This document shows positions 1 to 7,647 of a DNA stretch of 64,000 nt, piece after piece. The stretch comes from an uncultured Oscillospiraceae bacterium (GTDB lineage Bacteria > Bacillota > Clostridia > Oscillospirales > Oscillospiraceae). The notes under the pieces are model-generated. The model was not told the DNA's origin. It saw only the letters and a program-made list of their open reading frames with translations, and did no database searches. Location of the stretch: assembly GCA_947599925.1 (NCBI GenBank), contig CANQFT010000008.1:1-64000 (forward strand), written 5' to 3'. The translations under genes were made by a program, and so were the position numbers. Position 1 is the stretch's first letter, and every line of letters begins with the position of its first letter.

Positions 1-10
1 AATACATCTC

Positions 11-68
11 GGCCCGCAAACGTGCGACCCGGCCACCTCGGTGGCCGGGTCGTGCGCTGCAGCGGGCC
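11..68. repeat. Large inverted repeat at window start
   Basis: A perfect 13-bp inverted repeat (25-37 with 40-52, 2-nt loop) is flanked by a second 7-bp pair (11-17 with 62-68), so either strand could form a long GC-rich hairpin. No T-run follows on the plus strand and no open frame covers it. It may belong to a gene or transcript left of the window; its role is unknown. Confidence 0.5.
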
Positions 69-72
69 GCAA

Positions 73-115
73 AAAAATCAAAAAGCTCTGAAACCGCAAG
101 GTTTCAGAGCTTTTT
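73..115 (-). terminator. Terminator of the GntR-ABC operon
   Basis: A perfect 15-bp stem (81-95 with 100-114, loop gcaa) is followed on the minus strand by a T-rich tract. The permease stop codon (104-106) lies inside the stem. The A-rich and T-rich flanks on both sides mean it could also stop plus-strand transcripts. Confidence 0.85.
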
Positions 116-685
116 GACAATGTTTCTGGAGATGGGCCAGGAGACCAGCATGGCCGCGGCGCCCAGGGGCAGGAGAAGGAGAAACAGCCCGCTGTGGAAG
201 TGGACGCCCAGTTCCTCCAGCGCGGTGGCGGCGGCCACCGCCGCGCCGCTGAGGGCGGCGATGGCGACGATCAGCACCATCCGCCCCTTGACGCTGCCAA
301 AGCGGTAAAACACCGGCAGGACCACCGCGGTGTAGAGGAGATAGATCCCGCCGAACACCAGCCCATGGAGGAGCGCCTGGGCGCTGAGCCGCTCCACGGC
401 GACCTGCAAAACCGCCATGGCCCCGCCCACGCAGAGGGACAGCAGGTATCTGGCGTCCACCATGGCGCGCCGTCCCTTGGGCGCGGCGGCGGCGTACTCC
501 ATCCAGCGGTTGGCCTCGTCGTAGAAAAAGAGGTTCATCACGTTGATGACGGAAAACAGGATCAGGCAGGGGCCGATGGGAAAATCGCCAAACACCGCCA
601 GGAGGCACGCCCCCGCGAGAAAGAGCAGATAAAACCGCAGATTGACACAGATCAGCGCCCAGTCCCGCTTCAAAAATCCCCTCAT
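104..685 (-). CDS. ABC-2 type transporter permease (short, about 193 aa)
   Basis: This is a small integral membrane protein with roughly six hydrophobic segments and a basic C-terminal tail, matching the short ABC-2 permeases that pair with GntR-linked ATPases. The start at 685 is chosen because its ATG overlaps the TGA of the upstream ATPase gene (682-685), implying translational coupling; the frame upstream of that has no membrane character. It presumably forms the membrane part of an exporter with the ATPase just upstream. The substrate cannot be told from sequence; related GntR/YtrA-type systems respond to cell-envelope antibiotics, but that is only family knowledge. The stop codon lies in the terminator hairpin. 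Confidence 0.8.
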   Translation of the reverse strand: MRGFLKRDWALICVNLRFYLLFLAGACLLAVFGDFPIGPCLILFSVINVMNLFFYDEANRWMEYAAAAPKGRRAMVDARYLLSLCVGGAMAVLQVAVERLSAQALLHGLVFGGIYLLYTAVVLPVFYRFGSVKGRMVLIVAIAALSGAAVAAATALEELGVHFHSGLFLLLLPLGAAAMLVSWPISRNIVKKL

Positions 686-1530
686 TTCCGCTCCCCCTTC
701 GTGGTGAAGATCATAATATCCTCCAGCGTACAGCGGTCCACGGCCAGGCCCGGACAGCTTTTCCCCAGGGCGGCCCTGTCGGATACCAGCGCCCCGCAGT
801 TGTACGCCCCCTCCCACTTGCCCACCAGCAGTGCCTCCGGGATCCCGGCCAGCTCCGCTCTGGTGCAGGATACCTTCCCATAGGTCTCCAACAATGCGTC
901 CTTCTCCCCGCTCACCGTCACCCGCCCGTGATGCAGATAGGTCACATAGTCGCATACCTTCTCCAGATCGCTTGTGATGTGGCTGGAGATGAGCACCGCG
1001 TGGTCCTCGTCCTGAACAAAGTCCAAAAACTCGTCCAGGATCTCATCCCGCGCCACCGGGTCGAGCCCGGAGGTGGCTTCGTCCAGGATCAGAAGCCTGG
1101 GCCGGTGGGACAGGGCCGCGGCGATGGTCAGTTTCATCTTCATGCCCCTGGACAGCTCCTTGATCTTCCTGTCTCCGGGCAAGTCGAATTTCCCCAGGTA
1201 GCCCGCGAACAGTTCCCGGTCCCAGGCGGGGAAGATCCCTGGGAGGAACCCCGCCAACTGCCCCACCCGCAGTGCGTCGGGAAAGGGGCACTCGTCCGGG
1301 ACGTAGCCCACGCCGCCCAGGGCCTCCGCCGCCGGTTTACCCAGCAGCCGGACCTGGCCCGCGGAGGGCCGGACGATGCCCAGCAGACACTTGATGAGGG
1401 TGGACTTCCCCGCCCCGTTTTCCCCGATCAGCCCCAGGATGGTCCCGCCGGGCAGGGCCATATCCACCCCCTCCAGCGCGAAGCCGCCGTAGTCCTTTCT
1501 CAGTCCCTTGGTCTCAATCGCGTATTCCAT
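682..1530 (-). CDS. ABC transporter ATP-binding protein
   Basis: The 282-aa protein has a Walker A motif GENGAGKST (about residues 36-44), a signature LSRGM and a Walker B ILDEATSGLDP, in the order of an ABC ATPase, followed by a roughly 60-aa C-terminal extension. Start 1530 is preferred over an in-frame ATG at 1551 because GGGAGGAG lies 11 nt before it and the upstream ATG would overlap the regulator gene. It is the middle gene of a three-gene operon (regulator, ATPase, permease) and overlaps the permease by 4 bp. It should power the permease; the substrate is not predictable. Confidence 0.9.
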   Translation of the reverse strand: MEYAIETKGLRKDYGGFALEGVDMALPGGTILGLIGENGAGKSTLIKCLLGIVRPSAGQVRLLGKPAAEALGGVGYVPDECPFPDALRVGQLAGFLPGIFPAWDRELFAGYLGKFDLPGDRKIKELSRGMKMKLTIAAALSHRPRLLILDEATSGLDPVARDEILDEFLDFVQDEDHAVLISSHITSDLEKVCDYVTYLHHGRVTVSGEKDALLETYGKVSCTRAELAGIPEALLVGKWEGAYNCGALVSDRAALGKSCPGLAVDRCTLEDIMIFTTKGERK

Positions 1531-1538
1531 GTGGTCTT

Positions 1539-1910
1539 TCACTCCTCCCAATACTCCGCCAGCAGTTCCTTGGCCGTCGCCAGGTCCATCCCCGCGCGCC
1601 TGGCCTCCTGCGCGGCGCTCGCCAACTGCTGCCGCGCCTGCCGGTCTCGTTCCTGCCGGGTCCAGTTCAGACCCTGCCGGGTCACATAACAGCCCTTTCC
1701 GGGCACAGTGCGCAAAATGCCCTGCCCCTCCAGATCCTCATAGGCCCGCTTGGTGGTGATCACGCTCACCCGCAGGTCACGGGCGAACTGCCGGATGGAT
1801 GGCATCTGCTGTCCGTCCGCCAGCTTCCCCTCCAAAATATTCCGCTTGATCTCCTCTTCGATCTGCTTGTAGATGGGCCCCCAGCCCGTGTCCCGAAGTA
1901 TGATCTCCAC
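1539..1910 (-). CDS. GntR-family (YtrA-type) transcriptional regulator
   Basis: The 123-aa protein starts with a winged helix typical of GntR (PIYKQIEEEIK, then MPSIRQFARDL and SVITTKRAYEDLE) and has only a short helical C-terminal tail instead of a metabolite-binding domain, which is the YtrA subfamily layout. Genes for such regulators normally head operons for ABC transporters, as here, and repress them. Its promoter and a palindromic operator lie just upstream (1927-1983), so autorepression is likely. The ligand or inducing signal is not visible. Confidence 0.9.
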   Translation of the reverse strand: MEIILRDTGWGPIYKQIEEEIKRNILEGKLADGQQMPSIRQFARDLRVSVITTKRAYEDLEGQGILRTVPGKGCYVTRQGLNWTRQERDRQARQQLASAAQEARRAGMDLATAKELLAEYWEE

Positions 1911-1926
1911 GCTGCCCCTCCAAACT

Positions 1927-1968
1927 GTATATATGGCATATATACGGTATACACAGTATACACAGTTT
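1927..1968 (-). promoter_or_regulatory. Candidate operator of the GntR regulator
   Basis: A perfect 9-1-9 palindrome (1927-1945; arms GTATATATG and CATATATAC) lies immediately downstream of the -10 box. It is next to a tandem 9-bp direct repeat (1947-1955 and 1956-1964) that overlaps the -10 box. An outer inverted pair, AAACTGT and ACAGTTT, brackets the block (1922-1928, 1962-1968). Such position and symmetry fit a repressor site for the GntR protein encoded next to it. Confidence 0.65.
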
Positions 1969-1983
1969 CCCCGCCCCTGTCAA
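1955..1983 (-). promoter_or_regulatory. Sigma-A promoter of the GntR-ABC operon
   Basis: On the minus strand TTGACA (1983-1978) is followed after 17 nt by TATACT (1960-1955). Transcription would begin near 1948, about 38 nt before the regulator start, directly over the candidate operator. Confidence 0.8.
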
Positions 1984-1995
1984 CCCCCCAAACGC

Positions 1996-2030
1996 AAAAA
2001 AACGCGGCCTCCTCCGAGACCGCGCTTTTT
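1996..2030. terminator. Bidirectional terminator-like hairpin
   Basis: A 9-bp stem (2003-2011 with 2016-2024, one G-U pair) has an A-run on the left and a T-run on the right, so it can terminate in both directions. It insulates tyrS from the GntR operon promoter. Confidence 0.65.
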
Positions 2031-2094
2031 TTAATAAAATACGGGCAAAATAGCAGATTTTCAGAGAAAACGCCAAAAAATCATTCCGAATTTC

Positions 2095-2123
2095 AAAAAG
2101 CTCCCGTGGCCCTTTCGCGGGAG
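2095..2123 (-). terminator. Terminator after tyrS
   Basis: A 6-bp GC stem (2101-2106 with 2118-2123) ends in GCTTTTTG on the minus strand, 28 nt after the tyrS stop codon. Confidence 0.6.
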
Positions 2124-2150
2124 ACCGGGCCAATTTTACCCGTCGAAAGC

Positions 2151-3383
2151 TCAGGCCAACTTCGCCCGGTGAAACACCTTTTTCCCTTTTTTGATGGTCA
2201 GCCCCTCCCCCTCCAGCTGGGCCTTTTCGATCATCATGGCGGTGTCGGACACCTTCTGGCCGTTGACCTCCACCCCGCCCTGCTCGATGAGCCGCCGGGC
2301 CTCCTTTTTGGAGGGCACCAGGCCGCACTGGAGCATCAGGTCCAAAAGGCCGATGACGCCGTCTGTCAGCTGGCTTTCCGCCAGCTGGGTGGAGGGCATA
2401 TTGGCGCTGTCGCCCCCGGCGGAGAAGAGGGCGCGGGCGGCCTCCTGGGCCTTTTGGGCCTCGGCCTCGCCGTGGACCATTTTTGTGAGTTCAAAGGCCA
2501 GGATCTCCTTGGCCTGGTTGAGTTTGCTGTCTTTCCAGTCGGCCATGGCGTCGATCTGCTCCAGGGGGAGGAAGGTGAGCATCCGGATGCACTTCATCAC
2601 GTCCGCGTCCCCCACGTTGCGCCAGTATTGATAGAAGTCGTAGGGGCTTGTCTTGTTGGCGTCCAGCCACACGGCGTTGCCGGCGGTCTTGCCCATCTTG
2701 TGGCCCTGGGAGTCGGTGAGGAGGGTGATGGTCATGGCGTAGGCGTCCTTGCCCAGTTTGCGGCGGATGAGCTCGGTGCCGCCCAGCATATTGCTCCACT
2801 GGTCGTCCCCGCCGAACTGCATATTGCACCCCACGGTCTGGAACATATGGTAGAAGTCGTAGGACTGCATGATCATATAGTTGAACTCCAAAAAGCTCAG
2901 GCCCTTTTCCATCCGCTGTTCGTAGCACTTGGCCCGGAGCATATTGTTCACCGAGAAGCAGGCCCCCACCTCCCGCAGCAGCTCCACGTAGTTCAAGTTC
3001 AGCAGCCAGTCGGCGTTGTTGAGCATCATGGCCTGGTCGGGGCCGTCGCCGAACTCGATGAACCGCTCCATCTGGCGCTTGAAGCAGGCGGCGTTGTGGT
3101 CGATGTCCTCTTTGGTGAGCATCTTTCGCATATCGGTGCGACCGGAGGGGTCGCCGATCATGGTGGTGCCGCCGCCGATGAGAGCGATGGGCTTGTTGCC
3201 CGCCATCTGGAGGCGCTTCATCAGGGTCAGGGCCATGAAGTGCCCGGCGGTGAGGCTGTCGGCGGTGCAGTCGAAGCCGATATAGAAGGTGGCCTTGCCG
3301 GAGTTGATCAGTTCTCTGATCTCCGGCTCGTCTGTGACCTGGGCGATCAGGCCGCGGGCTTGCAATTCCTCGTAGATCTGCAT
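2151..3383 (-). CDS. tyrS: Tyrosyl-tRNA synthetase
   Basis: TyrS charges tRNA-Tyr with tyrosine. The 410-aa protein has the class I signatures in degenerate form (TAGH near residues 45-48, KMGKT near 229-233), the tyrosine-pocket region around GGDDQW, and a C-terminal S4 RNA-binding domain from about residue 345 (KKEARRLIEQGGVEVNGQ). Start 3383 has AGGAG 8 nt upstream; a longer open frame upstream is the transporter gene in another frame and is not coding. It follows the EamA transporter by 26 nt and shares its Tyr T-box leader, so both should be induced when uncharged tRNA-Tyr accumulates. Confidence 0.97.
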   Translation of the reverse strand: MQIYEELQARGLIAQVTDEPEIRELINSGKATFYIGFDCTADSLTAGHFMALTLMKRLQMAGNKPIALIGGGTTMIGDPSGRTDMRKMLTKEDIDHNAACFKRQMERFIEFGDGPDQAMMLNNADWLLNLNYVELLREVGACFSVNNMLRAKCYEQRMEKGLSFLEFNYMIMQSYDFYHMFQTVGCNMQFGGDDQWSNMLGGTELIRRKLGKDAYAMTITLLTDSQGHKMGKTAGNAVWLDANKTSPYDFYQYWRNVGDADVMKCIRMLTFLPLEQIDAMADWKDSKLNQAKEILAFELTKMVHGEAEAQKAQEAARALFSAGGDSANMPSTQLAESQLTDGVIGLLDLMLQCGLVPSKKEARRLIEQGGVEVNGQKVSDTAMMIEKAQLEGEGLTIKKGKKVFHRAKLA

Positions 3384-3409
3384 ATTTGACACTCCTAGTC
3401 TAAGATTTT

Positions 3410-4249
3410 TTACGCTTTGCTCTCCTCCGGCTGGGTCTGCCGGGCTTTTAACACGTTGTAGGTGAGGATGGCCGCCAGCACGATGACCGCCCCGGCCAGG
3501 GACAGGGGGCCGATCATCTCGTGATAGAACACCGCCACCAGGATGGGGTTCAGCACCGGCTCGATGCCGGAGATCAGGGAGGCGGTGACTGCGGGCGTGG
3601 TCTCCAGACCGCGGCAGAGCAGGATATAGGCAAGGCCGACCTGAAAGACGCCCAAGACCGCAAGGCTCGTGAGGGCGGTGGGGGTAAAGGCCGTCTCCCG
3701 CAGGAGAAAGGGCAGGCCGATCAGGGCACTGCACACATCGCCCCAGAACACCGAGGAGATGGGGTCGGCGTCGGGGAGGTCGTTTAAGAGGAACACCACC
3801 GCGTAGGTAAGGCCGGAGATAAGGGCCAGCACGTTGCCCAGCGTTCCGCCCGCCTCCAAACTCTCCACAAAGAAGCATACCACCCCCGCCAGGGTGATGA
3901 TACACACCGCCACGTCCAGCTTTTGGGGCCGTTTGCGCCAGAAGAGCAGGGACAGCAGGATGACGAAAATAGGGGCGGTGAACTGCAAGACGATGGTGTT
4001 GGCCGCGGTGGTCAGCTTGTTGGCCAGGGTGTAGAGGGTGTTGGTGCCGCACACCGCCGCCGCGCCCAGGGCCACCCAGAAGTTGAGGCGCGGTCTGTGG
4101 CGGGTGAAAAGCAGATAACAGCCGATGACCACCACGGAGATCAGGTTGCGCCCGCTGTTGATGCTCATGCCGTTCCAGGGGATGAGCTTGATGCAAAGCC
4201 CGCCGATGCTGTACAAAACCGCGGACAAAAAGACGCACAGGGTCCCCAT
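3410..4249 (-). CDS. EamA/DMT-family transporter, possibly for tyrosine or aromatic compounds
   Basis: The 279-aa protein has about ten hydrophobic segments in two similar halves (EamA repeats), as in drug/metabolite transporters such as YdcZ/RhaT-type permeases. Start 4249 follows an AGAGG-rich stretch; upstream codons fall in the T-box terminator. What singles it out is its position: it is the first gene behind a T-box with a TAC (Tyr) specifier and directly precedes tyrS. T-box genes usually act on the amino acid read by the specifier, so tyrosine or aromatic amino-acid transport is a reasonable inference, though DMT proteins often export and the direction is unknown. Confidence 0.85.
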   Translation of the reverse strand: MGTLCVFLSAVLYSIGGLCIKLIPWNGMSINSGRNLISVVVIGCYLLFTRHRPRLNFWVALGAAAVCGTNTLYTLANKLTTAANTIVLQFTAPIFVILLSLLFWRKRPQKLDVAVCIITLAGVVCFFVESLEAGGTLGNVLALISGLTYAVVFLLNDLPDADPISSVFWGDVCSALIGLPFLLRETAFTPTALTSLAVLGVFQVGLAYILLCRGLETTPAVTASLISGIEPVLNPILVAVFYHEMIGPLSLAGAVIVLAAILTYNVLKARQTQPEESKA

Positions 4250-4292
4250 CCTCTGGGTCCGCCTCTGCCCGGCGTCACACTCTATGCTCCGC

Positions 4293-4583
4293 AAAAAAAC
4301 ACCCCCTGTCCGATCGGGACAGAGGGCGTTTTGGAGACGCGGTACCACCTCTGGTTCGCCCCGTCCTCACGAGCGGGGCCTCAGGCCGTGGGGAGAAAAA
4401 ATCAGACACGGCGGCGCGGTAACGGGCGCACCCGGACTCGGCCTACTGGTCCCGGAGGGACGTTGGGCGAGCGGCTCGGAGGTGTATTCCCCGGCCTCCG
4501 CTCTCCCCTTTTCAGCACGTCAGGGTCTCTCTCGGCAGCGGTAGGGCCGGCTACTCTTCCTCGTCACAGCCTTGGCTTCATGT
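4293..4583 (-). promoter_or_regulatory. T-box riboswitch, tyrosine type
   Basis: The minus-strand leader carries the conserved T-box TGGTACCGCG (4347-4338) that pairs with the tRNA acceptor end. Further upstream are an AG-rich bulge sequence (GAGGAAGAGTAG) and a specifier loop GGAATACACC whose codon TAC (4486-4484) reads Tyr. A strong terminator follows (12-bp stem 4300-4311 with 4317-4328, seven T at 4299-4293). Uncharged tRNA-Tyr should favour the antiterminator and allow reading of the EamA transporter and tyrS. The leader is about 290 nt, a normal T-box length. Confidence 0.95.
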
Positions 4584-4589
4584 ATCGGG

Positions 4590-4618
4590 ATTATAGTACA
4601 GGGGCTTTTATTTGTCAA
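4590..4618 (-). promoter_or_regulatory. Consensus sigma-A promoter of the T-box operon
   Basis: TTGACA (4618-4613) and TATAAT (4595-4590) are separated by 17 nt, a perfect consensus. The -35 box lies just inside the 3' end of recN. Confidence 0.92.
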
Positions 4619-6308
4619 GTCTCTTTTTCAGTTCCTGGGCACTCTCCAGCAGTTCCCCGGCGCTGGCCAGGGACGCCGCCGTGACCCGCTCTCCGCTGGT
4701 GAGGCGGGCGACCTCGGCCTTGCGCTGGTCAAAGTCAAGGGCTACAACGTCTGTAAAGGTCCTCCCCTGGCGCTCCCCTTTCTCCACGGAGAAGTGGTCG
4801 TCGGCCATGGCGGCCAACTGGGGCAGATGGGTGACGCACAAGACCTGCTTGCGGCGGGAGACCTGGGCCAGCTTTTGGGCCACCTTCTGGGCGGCGCGGC
4901 CAGAGACCCCGGCGTCTACCTCGTCAAAGATCAAGGTGGAGACATCGTCGTTTTCCGCCAAGACATTTTTGAGGGCCAACATGATGCGGGACAATTCGCC
5001 GCCGGAGGCGATCTTGTGGATGGGTTTCAGATCCTCCCCCACGTTGGCGGACAGGAGGAAGCAGACCTCGTCCATGCCGGTGGCGTCCATGCCCAACTCC
5101 CCCGCCTTGGGCGTCATTTGGACCGAGAAGCGGACCTTTGGCATATCCAACTCGCCGAGCTCAGTCTGGATACGGGCCTCAAGCTCCCTGGCCCCGGCCT
5201 GGCGTTTGGCGGAAAGGGCTTTGCCTTTCGAGACGGCGTCGTCCAAGGCGCTGTCCAGCTTTTGCCGGAGCGTTTCCAGGGCCTCGGCGGAGAACTGGAT
5301 CTGGTCCAACTCGGCGCGGCAGCGCTCCAGGTAGGCCAGCATATCGGCGGTGGTGGCGCCGTATTTTTTGCCCAGGCGGTAGAGCTGTTCCAGACGGGTC
5401 TCCACCTGGTCCAGTTCCCCAGGCTCCATGTCCAGGGCGTCCAGCAGGTCCCGGACGCGCTCTGACAAGTCCTGGGCGGCGTAGCGCACCTCGTCGGCGG
5501 CGGCGGACAGGTCGGAGAAGTCCTGGCTGGCGCGGCCTCCGGCGCGAAGGGCGTCCGCGGCCCGCTCCAAGAGGTCGGCGGCGCCGGCGTTGTCCTCGTC
5601 CCCGGAGAGGGCGGCGTGGGCCTCGGCCGCGGCCGCCATCAGCTTTTCCCCGTTGCGAAGGAGGTCCCGGCGGCGGGTCAGTTCCTCCTGCTCGCCCTCT
5701 TTCAGCTGGGCGCCCTCCAACTCGTCGATCTGGTATTGGAGGGCGTCCAGCCGACGGGCCTTTTCTGATTCGTCCATCTGGAGGGCCGCGATCTCCCGCC
5801 TCAGGCCCATGACGGTCTCGTAGGAGCGCTGGAAGTCCGCCAAAGGGCCCTCGGTCAAGGCGGCGAAGCGGTCCAGGTAAGAGAGGTGGCAGGTCGGATC
5901 CAGCAGTTGTTGGCCGTCGTGCTGGCCGTGGATGTTCACCAGCTGGTCGCCAAGGGCCTTGAGCTGGGCCACCGTCAGCAGTTGGCCATTGGCCCGGCAG
6001 AGGTTGCGGCCATCGGCTTGGAGTTCCCGGCGGAGGAGGAGTTCGCCGTTTTCGTCGGGGGCCACGCCGCTCTGGGCGAACCACTCCAGCGCCGGAAGGT
6101 CCCGGAACAGGGCCTCGACGCAGGCGGAGCGGGCGTTGGTGCGGATCAGGTCACGGCTGGTGCGCTGGCCCAGGATGGCGCCGATGGCGTCCACCACGAT
6201 GGATTTGCCCGCGCCGGTCTCGCCGGTGAGGACGTTGAAGCGGGGCCCGAAGGTCAGGTCGGAGGACTCGATGACCGCGATGTTTTCGATGTGGAGATGG
6301 GCCAGCAT
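4608..6308 (-). CDS. recN: DNA repair protein RecN
   Basis: RecN is an SMC-like ATPase that acts early at double-strand breaks. The 566-aa protein starts with the RecN N-terminus and Walker A GETGAGKS (29-36), continues through a long coiled coil (about 160-365), and ends with the signature SGGELSR and Walker B LIFDEVDAGVSG. Length is usual for the family. AAAGGAGG lies 8 nt before the start at 6308. It is the last gene of the xse-isp-dxs-tlyA-nadK-argR-recN run, as in other Firmicutes. The next transcription unit's promoter overlaps its stop codon. Confidence 0.97.
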   Translation of the reverse strand: MLAHLHIENIAVIESSDLTFGPRFNVLTGETGAGKSIVVDAIGAILGQRTSRDLIRTNARSACVEALFRDLPALEWFAQSGVAPDENGELLLRRELQADGRNLCRANGQLLTVAQLKALGDQLVNIHGQHDGQQLLDPTCHLSYLDRFAALTEGPLADFQRSYETVMGLRREIAALQMDESEKARRLDALQYQIDELEGAQLKEGEQEELTRRRDLLRNGEKLMAAAAEAHAALSGDEDNAGAADLLERAADALRAGGRASQDFSDLSAAADEVRYAAQDLSERVRDLLDALDMEPGELDQVETRLEQLYRLGKKYGATTADMLAYLERCRAELDQIQFSAEALETLRQKLDSALDDAVSKGKALSAKRQAGARELEARIQTELGELDMPKVRFSVQMTPKAGELGMDATGMDEVCFLLSANVGEDLKPIHKIASGGELSRIMLALKNVLAENDDVSTLIFDEVDAGVSGRAAQKVAQKLAQVSRRKQVLCVTHLPQLAAMADDHFSVEKGERQGRTFTDVVALDFDQRKAEVARLTSGERVTAASLASAGELLESAQELKKRLDK

Positions 6309-6323
6309 GGACCTGGCCTCCTT

Positions 6324-6776
6324 TCACGACAGCATTTCGCCGATGGTGGCGCAGAAATCCTGGGCGCTCTGGTTGGTCCGCAAAATGAGCAGCACCGTGT
6401 CGTCCCCCGCCAGCGAGCCAACAAGGTCGGGGATCTCCATGCCGTCCAGAGCCGCGCCGGCGGCGGAGCCCAGGCCGGGCATGGTCTTGACCACCACAAG
6501 GTTCTGGGCCTGCTCGTAGCTGACGACCCCTTCCCGGAAGATGGTTTTCAGCCGCCCGGTGACGTTGGTGGCCTCTTTTTTGCCAGAAAGGGCGTAGCGG
6601 TAGCTGCCCTTGCCGGTGAGCTCTTTCACCAGGTGCAGTTCCTTGATGTCCCGGGAAATGGTGGCCTGGGTCGCCTGGATGCCCCGGCAGCGCAGCTGCT
6701 CCAACAACTGCTCCTGGGTCTCGACGGGGGTGGAGGCGATGATGGAGAGGATCTCCCCTTGCCGTCTTGCTTTCAT
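6324..6776 (-). CDS. argR: Arginine repressor ArgR/AhrC
   Basis: The 150-aa protein has the ArgR winged helix (ATQATISRDIKELHL, about residues 36-50) and a C-terminal hexamerisation/arginine-binding domain with the GDDTVLLI segment. It would repress arginine biosynthesis or activate catabolism when arginine is bound. Start 6776 gives the normal length; a longer frame upstream runs into nadK. It lies between nadK and recN, the usual place in Firmicutes. No arginine genes are in the window. Confidence 0.96.
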   Translation of the reverse strand: MKARRQGEILSIIASTPVETQEQLLEQLRCRGIQATQATISRDIKELHLVKELTGKGSYRYALSGKKEATNVTGRLKTIFREGVVSYEQAQNLVVVKTMPGLGSAAGAALDGMEIPDLVGSLAGDDTVLLILRTNQSAQDFCATIGEMLS

Positions 6777-6780
6777 AGTC

Positions 6781-7647
6781 CTACCCCCTTCCGAGCTTCT
6801 GGTTGAGTATCTCGTAAAAGCTCCGCCCGGTGAGCTTGACAAGGCGGGTCTGGCGCTGGGAGCGGGCGATCTCCACTCTGTCGCCGGGCTGGAGCTTGAA
6901 GGCCCGGCCGCCGTCCACGGAGAGGTAGGCGGTCTTGCGGCGGTCGAGGCCCATGCGGACGCTGACCAGCCGCCGGGCGTCCAGCACGAAGGCCTTGGCC
7001 TGGAACGCGTGGGCGCAGATGGGGGTGACCACGATGCTCTGGGCGGTGGGCTCCACGATGGGGCCGCCGGCGGACATGGAGTAGGCGGTGGAGCCGGTGG
7101 GGGTGCTGACGATGACGCCGTCGCCGACGAATTGGGAGATGAGGACCTTGTCGCCGTAAACAGACAGGTCCACCACCCTGGCCACGGCGCCCTTGGTGAG
7201 CACGGCGTCGTTGAGGGCGGCGTCCCGGAAAACGCTCTTGCTGCCCCGGAGGACGCGCACGTCCAGCATCATGCGGCTCTCCACGGAGTATTCCCCGGCG
7301 GGGAGTTTGGCGAGCAGGGAGAGCTCGGAGTGCTCCAGCTCGGCCATGAAGCCCACGCTGCCCATGTTGACGCCCAGGATGGGGACCTTGTATGTCTCGG
7401 CGTCACGGGCGGCGTGGAGAATGGTGCCGTCGCCGCCGAAGCACACCAGGACGTCGGCCTGGGGCAAGCTGTCCTTCAGCGGGGTAAATTCCATGTCCGG
7501 CGGAAGCTCCACGCGGCCGGCGTCGTCCAGGGCGAAGGGCAGACACAGCAACACCTGGACCCCGGCCTGCTCCAAGATGGCCCTGGCGGATCGGGCGGCT
7601 CGAAGGCCCCGGTCGCGGTAAGGGTTTGGGCTGAGGACCACTGTCAT
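6781..7647 (-). CDS. nadK: NAD kinase
   Basis: NadK phosphorylates NAD to NADP. The 288-aa protein shows the kinase motif GGDGT (71-75), the NDAV segment near residue 147 and the STPTGSTAYSMSAGG phosphate loop. The start ATG overlaps the tlyA stop (ATGA), with GGAGG 7 nt upstream. Insertion of nadK between tlyA and argR is common in Clostridia. Confidence 0.97.
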   Translation of the reverse strand: MTVVLSPNPYRDRGLRAARSARAILEQAGVQVLLCLPFALDDAGRVELPPDMEFTPLKDSLPQADVLVCFGGDGTILHAARDAETYKVPILGVNMGSVGFMAELEHSELSLLAKLPAGEYSVESRMMLDVRVLRGSKSVFRDAALNDAVLTKGAVARVVDLSVYGDKVLISQFVGDGVIVSTPTGSTAYSMSAGGPIVEPTAQSIVVTPICAHAFQAKAFVLDARRLVSVRMGLDRRKTAYLSVDGGRAFKLQPGDRVEIARSQRQTRLVKLTGRSFYEILNQKLGRG

